Shown here: positions 21,671 to 33,108 of the stretch, one piece after another
Position numbering within the stretch: position 1 is the first letter of the stretch
Layout of the letters: the number at the start of each line of letters is the position of its first letter
NCBI GenBank assembly: GCA_027924585.1
Contig: BSBM01000442.1
Coordinates: 496,001-560,000, forward strand
DNA: 64,000 nt
Direction of reading: 5' to 3'
DNA from: Larix kaempferi
Taxonomy: Eukaryota; Streptophyta; Pinopsida; Pinales; Pinaceae
Notes under the pieces: model-generated
The model's database searches: none
The model's input: only the letters and a program-made list of their open reading frames with translations
What the model was told of the DNA's origin: nothing
Program-made: the position numbers and the translations under genes

Positions 21671-24600
21671 TGTGTTATAATGATTAAATATGATATATAT
21701 TAGTAATTGTGGGGGTTAATTATTATAGGTATTAGTGTGTGGCTTGAGAAAAATAGAGGTAAGGGGTCAAATTGTAGATATTATTAGTATTAATGGGTAA
21801 AAGTTAGAGGTTTCATGTTTTATAGGTTAATGTTTACTAGTTATAAAAAACAAGGGTTATATGGGTTAGTAATTTTTAGGGTTGGGATTTTTTGGATATA
21901 TGTGTTTGGGGTTAAGGGCCAAGTATTAGAATTTATATAATTTAAGTGTTAGTGATTGTATGGTTTAATAGTTAGTCATTACATATTATAGGGGTTACAA
22001 ATTAAATTTTATTGGCCTTATGTGTTATGGGTTACAAAGGTTAAATGTTACAAGGCTTATAGTGCTTATGAGCTATAAATAAAATTGAAGCGATAATGGT
22101 TATAGGGTTAAATAAGGTGACAAATTGGGTGATTAGCATTACATTGTTTAAGGGTTATCAAGGGAAATGGTTAGAGTTTATAAGGATTATATGTTATAAG
22201 TATTAAGGGATGAGGACTCGGGGTTACAAGGGTTAGGGGTTATAGAGGTCAAGGGTTCCCATGGTTAAGGGATACTAGTGATAGAGTTTACCAAGATTTG
22301 AGGTAATAAGAATGATATGAATTACACGTTTCAAAGGGTATGGGATTTATAGTGGATAGGAGTTATAAACGGTATGAAAGTTAAAGTTCACGATAAGTGG
22401 TAATGGTGGTTAAGGGGTAATATAAGTTATATGGATTATTGGTTACTCATCACGTGGATGAAGGTTATCGATACTTATTCATTTTTGGGTTGAAAGTTAT
22501 AAGGATTGGGAATTAGCTATTGAAAGAGTTAGGAGTTAAGGGCTATTGAAATTATAGATTATATGTGTTTGTGGTTGAATATTAGAGGTTCTATGGGTTA
22601 GGGGATCTAACATTTACGAGGTTTAGGGATTATATTATAGGGATATAATGGATAAGGATTTTGACTCAAGGATTATTTAAGTTATAAGAGACTTTATTAA
22701 ATATTAGGGGTGTCAGGAGTTCTATTGTTTTGCAGTTAGGGGTCATAGTATATAAGGGTTATGGTTATTATAGGGTCATAGTTGAAATGGGGATATAATG
22801 GACAAGGATCATGACTTAGAGGTTATTTAATTTAGAGATTATATTAAGGGTCAGAGGTGAGAGGAGTTCTATGCTTTTGCAATTAAGGGTCGTAGTGGAT
22901 AAGGGTTATATATGTTATATAAGTTAGGGGTTAGTGATTATATATGTTGTAAGGACTAAGGATAATATGAGTTAATGCTTATATGGTTTAAGTATTATCT
23001 GGGTTAATAATTAGAGTTGTTAAGGGTTATTGGCATGAGGAATTAGGTGTATTAGTGTTAGGTTTTAAGAGTTAGGAGTTTCAATATTAATGTTTATAAG
23101 CTAGTGGTTAAGGGTTACATGGATTAGGGTTTGAAATTGCTAGGTGTTATAAGTTTTAGGTCTTAGTGAATCTAGATATTACGGGTTAAGGTTTAGGTAC
23201 TAATAGTTATATGAGTTAGGTATTTTAGGGGTTATCGAATATATCATTGAATATAAGGACTAGAAATTATAGTGGAGATAAATCTTAAGGTTAGATGGGT
23301 TAAGGGTTATAAAATTTGAAATGGTTAAGGGTTATAAGGTTGCTTTTGGTTATATGGATAATATATGCGGTACCTAGGTTAAGTGATTTTATTGGCATAG
23401 TTAAGATTATAGTGTTTATCTAGGTTGGTGCAAAAGGTTTTATTAATTAGGTGGTATATGGATTAAGGGTTAGGGGTGACCAATGTTTTGAGGGGTTAAT
23501 GGTAATGGGGTTATACAAGTTGGGGGTATAACAGTTACATGCGTTATAAGAGTTAGAGAATATTATGTTTATAATGGATAAGTAAGAGGCAATGGGTTAT
23601 AAGGAATACAAAGGATGTAGATTAAAGTGATTAGACGCTACATGATTTAAGGGTTATAAATATTTAGAGTTAAAAGGATTTGTAGGTCATAGGAGTTATA
23701 TGTTGGGGCTTAGTAGTCATAATTATTGGGGGTTGTAAGTGTTATGAGTAATATTGCTTATAACGACTAAGAGTTGTGAATGTAAGGGTGATAATTGTTA
23801 TATGGGTTAAGGGTTACAAGGGATAAGAGTTATATTCAAGAATATAGAAGATATGGGTGGTACAGGATATACAAGTTATGTTTTATAATAGTTAATTGTT
23901 GTACAATTTTAGGGGAAAAGGTCATAAGTGTTAATTATGGATCGGGGTTATATGATTTAAGGGTTAATTTGTGTACAAACTTATGTTTAGGGGTTATGCG
24001 AGATAAGTGTTAGCGATTTTATGCATTACAAGTTTTGTATGTTAAGCAATAAATCAGTTATAATGGTTTATGAGTAAGGGGTTATAACGATTATGAGTTA
24101 AATCAATAATAAAGGTGAGGTTTTATGGCTTATAAGGATAATAAAAAGTAAAGGTTGAAATTTTGGGGTTACATGGGTTATAATTTAAGGGATGGGCTCA
24201 TACTATTTAAAGGACCTATAGAATATACATGTTAGGAATTGTAGGGATTATATTTGTTAAAAATTAGGTGATATGAGTGTAATGGATTATATGGGTGAGG
24301 GTCTAGGGTTATAACTTATAAGTGTAAGGGGTTAGTGTCTTAGGGTTAGGGTTATATGGATTCATGGTTAGAAAGGTTGGGGATTAGGATTCATGGTTAT
24401 AAGGGTTGGGGATTATAGTGTTATGGAGAAAGGATTTATATTGATAAGGGAAAAAGGGATTAGGGTTTAGGGGTTAAGGGTTAAGGCTTAGGGTTACAAG
24501 TGTTAAGATTTATGAGCTAGAAGGATTAGGGGTTATACAATTTAGCAATTAGGGTTTGGAAGGAATAATTGTTAGGTGTGATAATGTTCAAGGGTTACTA

Positions 24601-24960
24601 TGGATATAGGCTTTCAAGTTTATAGGTTCATGTATTGCAATTTATAAGTGATAGCTTAAATTTTAGCGAAGACATGATATGAGAGGAAATGAATTATATG
24701 TGTTATACAGGTTAATAATTGGGCCTAATAAGTGTTGTAGTTAAGGGGTTAATTTATAAGGGTCAATGGTTTGAATTATAAGGTATAAAAATTATAGAAC
24801 TTGTGATTTATATTAGGCATTATAGAGGTTAGGTGTGATATAATTTGTAATAATTAGGTGTTAAAAGTTGCAGGGGTTAGGAATTAGGGGATTTACGCAA
24901 TACGAGTTATATTAGAGGTTATGAATGATAGTGGTTTAAAACTATAATAATTATATAATT
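21671..24960 (+). repeat. degenerate GGGTTA/GGGTTATA array, part 3
   Basis: The same repeat, in the same orientation, resumes after the LTR element and runs to about 24960, where AT-rich DNA begins. Before the insertions the array was one block of roughly 7.6 kb. Short open frames here (such as 23795-24013) are by-products of low complexity. Confidence 0.75.
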
Positions 24961-24977
24961 AGGGTATTTAATAATTA

Positions 24978-25104
24978 TATAACCATGGCATGCATGTCAT
25001 GAATAATTATTTTATTTCACAATTAATTAATTAATGCAACTTTTGCCTATTTATAGGATTTATGTCTAATCATTTACAACACATTCCAAATTGGAGTAAT
25101 TGGC

Positions 25105-25107
<3 letters not shown>
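24978..25107. repeat. 130-bp direct repeat, left copy
   Basis: It begins TATAACCATGGCAT and ends GGAGTAATTGGCACC. It is repeated with a few changes at 25171-25300. The two copies flank a TA microsatellite. Confidence 0.9.

Positions 25108-25173
<66 letters not shown>
25108..25173. repeat. TA dinucleotide microsatellite
   Basis: An uninterrupted (TA)n run of about 65 bp between two 130-bp direct repeats. Confidence 0.95.
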
Positions 25174-25175
<2 letters not shown>

Positions 25176-25300
25176 CCATGGCATACATATCGAGAATAAT
25201 TATTTTATTTCATAGTTAATTAATTAATGCAACTTTTGCCTATTTATAGGATTTATGTGTTATCATTTACAACACATTCCAAATTGGAGTAGTTGGCGCC
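25171..25300. repeat. 130-bp direct repeat, right copy
   Basis: The second copy of the block at 24978-25107, sharing AATTAATTAATGCAACTTTT and CATTTACAACACATTCC. Together with the TA run it forms a 193-bp step duplication. Confidence 0.9.
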
Positions 25301-26424
25301 TGGACCATTATAATGGAAAATATATTGGATTATATGTTGTTAAGTTAATAATAAAAAAATGAATTGGATAGTAGTTTTGTGTAAATAACTATTTTACTTC
25401 ATAATTAGTTAATGAATGCAATACAACAATGCGTTAGATACTAGTTTTGTAATAATTGCAAGTTAATCAATAATTAGATAAATTGCAACTATTTTACTTC
25501 ACGAGCATAGATCCATCTTAAATCTCCTCCAGTTTAGTACTCTAAAAAGAGATTGCACCTCAAGGGATTTGATCCTTCTAGACGTTTGATAGTGGCAAAG
25601 TTAAGATGGATCTATATTACTTTTATACTTTTTCGTATTTTATTATTAATATATATTATTAAAATTTGCATTCTGTGTATTGTTGTTAATTAATTATTAT
25701 CATTATTTAAAAATTAAACTATTTTAAATGATCAACAAAAACATATACATATATATCTATATATATATATATATATATATATTATTCTGTCATTTTATTG
25801 TTATGTTAGCTTCATCAAACAAATTATGATAGTTTCTAAGTAATATATTGCAACTCATAATGTTATTTATGTTGATTTCACATAATAAAATTCATCCCTC
25901 CTAAGTTTAATTTTCATCACTTAAGTACCCATAAACTTATAAAATTTATTCTTGGAAATTTAAATTTAAGAAAACAGTAAATTTTTATCTAAAATTTTAT
26001 ATTTTCACAAAATAAATTTTGATAATTCCTAAGCACATAAATTTAAACACTTAAAATTTGAGAAACTAAAATTTTATATAAAAATTGATTTGAATAATAA
26101 ATCTACATATTAAACATAAATCATTACTCATAAAATTATATTTTTTACAACGATAGGTGTTTATATTTTTCAATTTGGGGTGGAGTATAAATTATGTTTT
26201 TTTTCTAGATTGTAAGAGGATAAAACAAAATGAGACAAGTGTACTGTCCAAATTGATTTTATGGGGGCCATTTCAAATTAAAAATAAACAATTATAAAAA
26301 ATAAAAAAGAATATCCAGATTGATTGATTTTATGGGTGTCATTCCAAATTCGAAATAAACAATTATTTAAAAAATAATTGGTAGTTAATGCGAGGATAAT
26401 GGGAAGTGATACCATACTCCAACA
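25301..26424. other. AT-rich DNA, no gene seen
   Basis: It contains a second TA-rich microsatellite at about 25740-25783 and an imperfect 75-90 bp duplication at 26245-26385 (shared TTGATTTTATGGG and AATAAACAATTAT). The last bases up to 26424 (ATACCATACTCCAACA) look like the end of a short LTR. Confidence 0.5.
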
Positions 26425-26595
26425 CCCCCCTTCCAAAATAACCTGAGCTCTAATGCCATGTAAGGTTTGTTGTTACACCAAAACCTGTAGATGCTAGTAA
26501 AATTTCCAAACCAAGCACATAGTCCCATGATATCAGTGTGGTGATTATTCCACATTACATTAATAAATATGTGGCGGTTATACCATACTCCAACA
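26425..26595 (-). mobile_element. TRIM-like mini LTR element or fragment
   Basis: On the minus strand, a 137-bp LTR-like block (26595-26459, TGTTGGAGTATGG to ACCTTACA) is followed at once by TGGCATTAGAGCTC, an initiator-Met primer-site variant (26458-26445). Only about 20 bp further lies a polypurine tract TTTTGGAAGGGGGG (26438-26425), then a second TGTTGGAGTATGG start. An LTR, primer site and purine tract with almost nothing between is the pattern of TRIM/SMART elements. The left LTR beyond its first 16 bp does not align well and no target duplication was found. Confidence 0.5.
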
Positions 26596-26692
26596 ATTGA
26601 AGCATGGAAAACGGGTTATTATAGATTTTGAATATGTATGGAGAACAACATATAACTTATTCATGACACTTTATTTGTGGCCGATCGATGTT

Positions 26693-26916
26693 TGTTAACA
26701 ATTGTAATCTCACTGGTCAATAGTGCATTAATTAGTTGAGTGATTAGTTGGTTAGTTTGACTAGGACACTTTGATGTCCCATAGTATTTTATGTTACATA
26801 GTATTGGATCATAGTATTGCTATTATGTAATCCTATATATGATTTTGATGAATAATAAGAAGGAAATCAATATGCTCATTGTTGTTCCCTCCTTTACTGT
26901 GTTATAAACTTTAACA
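26693..26916 (+). mobile_element. 5' LTR of copia element C (probable)
   Basis: The right end (TTTAACA at 26916) is fixed by the primer site that follows. The left end at TGTTAACAATTG is a guess; it gives a 224-bp LTR. The TATATATG and AATAATAAG words near 26835-26855 fit a TATA box and polyadenylation region. No 3' LTR survives for comparison. Confidence 0.5.
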
Positions 26917-26929
26917 TGGTATTAGAGCA
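26917..26929 (+). other. primer binding site, copia C
   Basis: TGGTATTAGAGCA directly after the LTR matches the initiator-Met tRNA primer site with one change. Confidence 0.85.
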
Positions 26930-27267
26930 CATGGCCTGATCCATACCTATATTTTAGGTAAGCCTTTTCACATAGTGGAAATCCTACATACGCATCTTCT
27001 GGAGGTTGTATATCAAGACAAGAGCACATCAACATGGATGAGTTTCTTCACAGCACCAAGTTCGAATCTATATTTTTTATTTTTCCTTTGGAAGCGTCGA
27101 CGCTACTGTCCCTATCGGGAACTACATCACCCTTCCACCAACGCACCTACTGCCAAGGAAAAGAATGTCGTTGACATACTCTATGCACATATTAAGCATG
27201 TCCTTAACACACTTGTTGCTCATCCAAAGTGCGTCAATAAATTTTCACTTACCGGTATTTTTTTTCG

Positions 27268-28044
27268 ATGCACCCTGTGACGCACTGTGCTAGCTATACA
27301 AGTTGTGGCACTATGTTTAAAGGACAATCATACAAAATGGCTAGTACCAATATGAAGCAGATCTATGGACCAATGTTGACCAACACCAACTATGAATTTT
27401 GGTCAATCAATATGCAGACATTTATCCAACTCAATAAATGTTTGAATATGGTTGAAAAATACTTCAAAGAACCAGATGCAACTGCTCTAGATGCTATGTC
27501 TAATGCTCAAAGGAAAGTCCTTGAAGAAATTTGGGATCGAAATCTAACTACAAAATGGTTAATTCAGAGCTGCATTAAGGAGTCCATTTTCCCACGGATC
27601 TCAGGAGCCACCACCGCGTATCAATCCTGTAATCTCCTTGCATCTGCATACAAAGGTACAAATAGAGTCAACACGGTAAGACTCCAAACCTTTCAAATTC
27701 ATTTTGAAAGTCTTAAAATGAAGGAATCTGAAACTGTAGATCAATTCATGACTCAGGTTTCAAGTATTGTGACTCAATTCCAAACCTATGTCGGGGCCTT
27801 AGAACGAAAGGTTTTTTTCCAAAATATCCTTAGATGTCTCACTAAGAAGTTTGCTATGGTGGCTACTGCTATAGAAGAATCTAAATATCTGTCCAAATTT
27901 ACCCTAGAAGAGTTAACAACGTCCCTTCTATCTCACAAAGCTCAGCTTAGTAAAGAAGAAGATTCTATGTCAAATGCATTCAGCACTCAGGATTCCCTCA
28001 GTAGAGGTTGCGGTAGAGGAGGTAGACAACGAGGAAGAAGATGA
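27268..28044 (+). CDS. copia C gag (intact N-terminal and central part)
   Basis: An open frame of 258 codons. The better start is the ATG at 27337 (MASTNMKQIYGPMLTNTNYE), since copia gag normally begins shortly before the NY-W motif. It shows the UBN2-type gag fold: NYEFWSINMQTFIQ, later LASAYKG, then LKMKESETVDQFMTQVSSIV and an SLLSHKAQL block. It ends in a basic RGCGRGGRQRGRR tail. Gag forms the cytoplasmic particle that packages element RNA. The zinc knuckle lies further on in another frame. This part has kept its frame, but the element as a whole is dead and interrupted downstream. Confidence 0.8.
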   Translation: MHPVTHCASYTSCGTMFKGQSYKMASTNMKQIYGPMLTNTNYEFWSINMQTFIQLNKCLNMVEKYFKEPDATALDAMSNAQRKVLEEIWDRNLTTKWLIQSCIKESIFPRISGATTAYQSCNLLASAYKGTNRVNTVRLQTFQIHFESLKMKESETVDQFMTQVSSIVTQFQTYVGALERKVFFQNILRCLTKKFAMVATAIEESKYLSKFTLEELTTSLLSHKAQLSKEEDSMSNAFSTQDSLSRGCGRGGRQRGRR

Positions 28045-28618
28045 ACAATTTATCATTCTACAGAGGATAGAACCACTCACGAGAGCTCAGATCACTGTGA
28101 GCACTCTCACAACTCTCAGAACTAGAGGAGGGGAGGAAAGATATGGAATAATGGGTACAACATTTATTGCAACTATTGCAAGAAGTATGGCCACTATGAA
28201 TGAGACTGCAAAAAGAGCAAGCAAACCAGAACAGTGGCAGAGCTCATGTCTCCAATTTTGAAGAAAGCTCATCAAAATTCATGTTTCTCTCATACCAAGC
28301 GACTGAAGAAGAATATCATTCAGATGTATGGTTTTTGGACAGTGGCTACAACAATCATATGATAGGTAACAAATCACTATTTTCTATCCTAGATTCATCT
28401 TTTATCTTGTTCCTTCTCAAGGCAAAGGAATTGTTCTTTTTCTTTCTAAACAGAATGAGAAGACATTTATACATGATGTATTCTATGTTCCTAATCTAAA
28501 ATTCAATCTGATCAGTGTGGGTCAACTGATTTAGAACAAGTATGATGTCAAATTTATTGATACTTATTGTGTTTTTTATGATACAGCCCCCAGTTGAAGA
28601 CTCTTAGCCAAAGGAGAA
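28045..28618 (+). pseudogene. copia C zinc knuckle and protease region
   Basis: A C-x2-C-x4-H-x4-C knuckle (CNYCKKYGH, with a TGA before the last Cys) lies near 28170-28215. The protease block reads FLDSGYNNHMIGNKSLFSIL at about 28337-28396, keeping the DSG catalytic motif. Later, around 28530-28618, GQLI-stop-NKYDVKF and LLAKGEMTK are the usual junction to integrase. Stops at the Gln of QNKYD and the Arg before RLLAKG fit C-to-T changes. Frameshifts separate the blocks. Confidence 0.75.
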
Positions 28619-29699
28619 ATGACCAAGAATAGAATATTCTCGCTCAGTATGAGAAGTGTTATCCTGTCACAGTCATGTGCACATATTGTTTCTGGTCTAG
28701 AGAAAAGTCGGTTGTGGCACTGTAGGTATGGTCATCTACCCTTTAACGGTCTCAGTCTTATGCAAAAACAGTCCATGATCAAGGGGTTACCAGTCATGAA
28801 TGAACAGTCCAATTCTTGTGAAGATTGTATCTTAGGAAAACATCAAAGGGAAAATTTCCCCACTTCCACATCTTGAGTTAGTTCACACATATCTATGTGG
28901 ACCCATTGAAACCCAATCCATAGGAGGTATTCTTTATTTTCTGACCTTTATTTATGATTATAGCAGGAGATTTTGGATCTATTTTCTCATACACAAATCA
29001 GATGCCTTCTCCAAGTTTAAATAATTCAAGGAATTTACTGAAAAGCAATTAGGTAAATCCATCGGAGTACTCAGGTCAAATGGTGGAGGTGAATATGATT
29101 CGCATGATTTTACATATTTCTGTAAACAACATGGAATCCAACACCAATTCACTACTAGATACACTCCACAACATAATGGAGTTGCTGAATGAAAGAACCG
29201 GACCATCATGAACATGGCCCAAAGTATGTTTTCATATAATAAGTTGTCAAATAATTATTGGGATGAAGTTGTTGCATGTTTAGTTTATTTACTGAACATA
29301 TCTCCTACTATGAGTATAAAAGACAAGATTACTGAAGAAGAATGGAGTGGCACTAATATTAGTGTCTCACATCTCAGATTTTTTGGATGTGTAGCATTTG
29401 CACACATACCTGATGAATTAAGAAAAAAATTGGACAAAGGGAGTGAGAAATGTATCTTAGCTGGTTACAGTGAACATCACAAGGATTACAAGTTGTATAA
29501 TCTTGTTACCAAAAATCTTGTGGTGAGAAGACATGTGAAGTTCCTTGAAGACAAATGTTGGAGTGATCCTCAAAATGCTTTAGCAAATATTCAACAGAAA
29601 GAAATTTCAGTACCACCATATCTACCACTCAGAATGTCCAGAATGGAGGTACATCAGCAACAACAACAAGAAACATCAACAGACGGTCCACAACAATGA
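28619..29699 (+). pseudogene. copia C integrase
   Basis: Integrase joins element DNA to the chromosome. The zinc-binding pre-integrase part is present (LWHCRYGHLPFNGL, later CEDCILGKH). A frame change near 28875 leads to the catalytic core. The first acidic residue is lost: LVHTYLCGP stands where the family has LVHTDLCGP. Later [17 protein letters not shown], and GVAE-stop-KNRT follow, the stop replacing Arg. The C-terminal part (HLRFFGCVAFAHIP, EKCILAGYSEHHKDYKLYNL) is open from 29208. Inactive because of the lost Asp, stops and frameshift. Confidence 0.85.
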
Positions 29700-29708
29700 A
29701 CCAAAATC

Positions 29709-29922
29709 TTGAGGGATTTATATGAGAAGAACCCTATTATTGATGAGCAACTACAGTATGCTCTATTTTCTTGTCATCCCACATGTTTTGATGGAGCAGT
29801 AAAGGATGCACAGTGGGTACAAGAAATGAATGAAGAAAATGATTCTATACAAAGGAATCAAACTTGGGATCTTATTGATCTACCACTAGAAAAAAACAGT
29901 ATTGGAGTAAAATGGGTCTATA
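29709..29922 (+). pseudogene. copia C reverse transcriptase, N-terminal piece
   Basis: It contains AVKDAQWVQEMNEENDSIQR, NQTWDLIDLP and IGVKWVY, the entry into copia reverse transcriptase. The frame runs straight into the LTR of gypsy B at 29923 after KWVY. The enzyme resumes at 34438. Confidence 0.85.
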
Positions 29923-30717
29923 TGTTGACCAATCGCGACCTCGGTCGACAGGGTTTCGCCTCACTGTCGACACATACCACAGTCTCCCTGGGAACTGGCC
30001 CAGGTAGGTTTGAGCCCACCCAGCAACACCCGCAGAGCGGATGAGGTCTCACCCGAGGCATCTAGGAAGAGCAGACGGAACCATGTTTCCGCCGAGGGAG
30101 GAGGAGAGTTGTGGATAGCTCTATTGCAGTACTTAACCAGAAACTTTAAGCATTCGACATGGAATTATAACATATTACTTAATCGCAACATTTATCATCA
30201 CAATAACAGTAAGCAGACATTGCATCAATAGAATATAACAACATTCTTATATCGCAACATTGCACAAAGATAGTACCAAAACATCATCATTGTATTACTG
30301 TCAGCCATATACCAGAATCAAAACCATAGATCTCCATATACATTCACCTTCTTCTTTCTCGCCAACTACTGTCTCTGTATCATCTCTATCTATCATCTCC
30401 GCATATGTGTGTGTAACACTTACAATTCTCATCTATTTATAGGCTTCTGCCTTTACAATATTTGTCCACTTACAAACGACTTCCTAACCGACACTATGGA
30501 CAATTGACCAAATATCTAACTGACTTGGTCCAAATGACCCAAAAAACCACATACCGCGGTACAATTGACTCAACATTACATGACATATGGTCCAAGTGAC
30601 CCAAAAACCCGCCAACTGCGGTATACTTTAACACAAAATACTCCTTCCGCGCCCTCATCCGATGTGTCGCAGCGTCAGCGGTACCGCGACATTTCCTCAT
30701 CGAACTACCTACCAACA
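29923..30717 (-). repeat. 3' LTR of gypsy B (795 bp)
   Basis: In element orientation it starts TGTTGGTAGGTAG after a purine tract (GTTGGGGGCC, 30727-30718) and ends GGTTGGTCAACA-like at 29923. A TATA box CTATAAATAG lies at 30442-30433. It is richer in G and C than its surroundings. Confidence 0.85.
30433..30442 (-). promoter_or_regulatory. TATA box in gypsy B LTR
   Basis: CTATAAATAG on the minus strand in mid LTR is the likely core promoter. Confidence 0.65.
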
Positions 30718-31893
30718 GGCCCCCAACACAATCTTGTGGCTCGCGCTTGAGCCACGTCAAATGTTGGACATAGTGCATTCGAACTGAACTAAGCTCCGGT
30801 AACTGTTATTGTTTTCTGGATCACGCGGTCTTCCTGGGCGTTGTCATACTCCTTCTGCTACACTGATCGTTGACTCATTGTCATGTATTTTTGACCCAAA
30901 ATGGTCATCGCTCGACTTGCTTTCATGTACTTCTCAAACTCATCCTCTAGTCTCTATGAATGGTACTGACGTGAAGAAAAAGAGGACAAACAATATCAAG
31001 GTGCGAAATTAGCAGATGACTCTGGCTCATCAGTTTCGCACCGGCAAACGGCTCCTACTGTGGGCGGGGAGCTACCACCCCAACCATCTCAAGGGTCGAG
31101 AAGAGCACAATCCTTCGAACAACTACTATGTACTTAACCATGTTGAATCGGCCCTCGACTCAGGCATAACACAGTGTAAGTGCACCCACCGTATCAAGGC
31201 GCTCAGGGACACTCGTCGTTCGGGCTCGCAGGGCCCCTAGGGTGCTTCCACGGGAAACGAAGTGAAGCATTTCCACAACCTCCTTGGAATTCCTTACAAA
31301 TCAACTCGCAAATTGATCAAACAGCATAACCACGCTATTTCAGAACAACCTCGTTGTAGCGAACTACCGGCTGCCTTGGCTACTTATAGCCAGATCATTC
31401 CCGAGTCACGACGGTGGGATTGATGCCCCACTACTTTTCATATGTGTGCGTGAACCCATCGAAATGACCCAACGAGGGGGTGACCATGCTACCACCGAAG
31501 ATCCCACATGCCGACGTGTGAGCAATCTCCTCACATGTTGATAATCGTACCGACCTGGCGTGCCATGTGCAAACCATACCTTCATCATGTGGTAACCGGC
31601 CGAATTTGTCAGGCACAATCATGTGGAGGGATGATGGGTAGTGGTCACAAGATGTTAGTGCAATAGTAGTCACAACACTGCCTTGTACCCCCCAAATCCA
31701 CCGTAATCATCACAAAATCCTTCATTAATTCAACAATAATCCGTCGTCGATCCTGGTCGCACGGCTGCCATGTATCTCCGACTACTTCAAACTCGCGGCA
31801 CAAGCCTCCCTACTTGCGCATTCCTACTTCCGTTGGTGCGTCATCAGCCACCGAACAACCTGCAACACACTCTTTTTTTTTTCCCAATGCATC
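30718..31893 (-). other. gypsy B spacer between integrase and 3' LTR
   Basis: It begins (element sense) after the integrase tail and ends at the polypurine tract next to the LTR. Short frames on both strands have no recognisable domain. The length, about 1.2 kb, is long for a gypsy 3' untranslated region. Confidence 0.55.
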
Positions 31894-33108
31894 TCAGGCA
31901 TCGCACTGTTCCAAGCCCGACTGATAGGGCTTCAACCTATGACCATTTACTAGCTTGGGGAGTATCACCCCATCCAACTGCTGCAACTGAACCGCTCCTC
32001 CTAAAGTAATACTGCTGATGCGATATGGTCCCATCCAATGCATCTGCAATTTTCCTGGATGTTTCATAAACTTGCTGTCGTACAATAGCACCAAGTCGCC
32101 TTGCTGAAACTGTTTACTTTTGATGTGGCGATCATGCCATGCCTTCTGGCGATCCTTCTCCACCCCTTGGTGAAATCCAGTGATAAATCGATCCTCTTCT
32201 AGCTATACCAATTGCGCTAGATGTTCATCTAGTGCTGCAACATCATCCATGCCCGTAACAACCGCAATTCGTAAACTTGGAACAATGTACTCCATTGGCA
32301 TAATCGCGTCTTTCCCATATACCAGCCTAAAAGGTGTCTGACCAGTCAACCTTTTACATGTGGTGCGATAGGCCCACAACACTGCTAGGATTTTCAGATC
32401 CCAGTCATCACGGTTCACATTACACACCTTTGTCAGCGTATGCGCCAAGACCTTGTTAAATGCCTCCACCGTTCCATTCGCCTGTGGGTGATAGGGTGTA
32501 CTCTTCTTATGCTATATCTGCAACTCCTCCGTCAATGCGCTGATGGTGCAATTAAGAAAGTGGTTGACTTAATCACTCAGCAATATCTTGGGGCAGCCGA
32601 AGTGAGTGATAATATGATCAAACAAAAATAAAGCGACCGTCACTGCGGAACAATCCACTATGGGTGCCACTTCGGCCCATGGGGTCAAATACTCTGTCAC
32701 CATGACAATATAGCACGCACCTGTGTGTTTCCCTAGTGGATTGATTGGTCCTACAAAATCCACAGCCCATTTTTCAAACGGTTGCAATGTCACTTGAGGT
32801 AGCAGTGGCATCTCATCGCGTCTGGATGGCTTGCCAGTTCGTTGACAAACATCGCAAGACCGTGCATAGTCTATCACATCATTATGTAATGTGGGCCACC
32901 AAAGCCTTACACGCAGTATCTTCCTAGCAGTCTCCCAACCGCCATAGTGTCCTCCTGCTACTCCACCATGTGCCTCAGCCAATATCTGCGCTTGTTCATC
33001 CTGCAAGACACATCTGTGCAATATCTCATCATCACCTAATTTATACAATTCTCCTGCGATTAGCTGAAAGTCAGCAGCCTTAACATCCAACTGCTTCTTC
33101 TGAGTAGT
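31894..33108 (-). pseudogene. gypsy B integrase
   Basis: The zinc-finger part has HGGVAGGHYGG and CDVCQRTGKPSR. The catalytic core has the three acidic positions: WAVDFVGPI, KILLSD and NGTVEAFNK. The C-terminal part has WHDRHIKSKQFQQGDLVLLY and LQMHWMGPYRISSI; I see no chromodomain after it. Stops at 32569-32571, 32512-32514 and 32203-32205 stand where close relatives have Gln, so each fits C-to-T. A one-base shift near 33105 separates it from the RNase H frame. A short gap with a frame change lies between 32160 and 32203. Confidence 0.88.

Noticed and set aside
13740-24960. True chromosome-end telomere
   Set aside because: Motif is degenerate, without any exact TTTAGGG run, and unique elements flank both sides. 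At most an old interstitial tract.
30494-31673. Frames in the gypsy B LTR and spacer as accessory genes
   Set aside because: Under 100 codons, no domain, overlapping frames on both strands; composition alone explains them.
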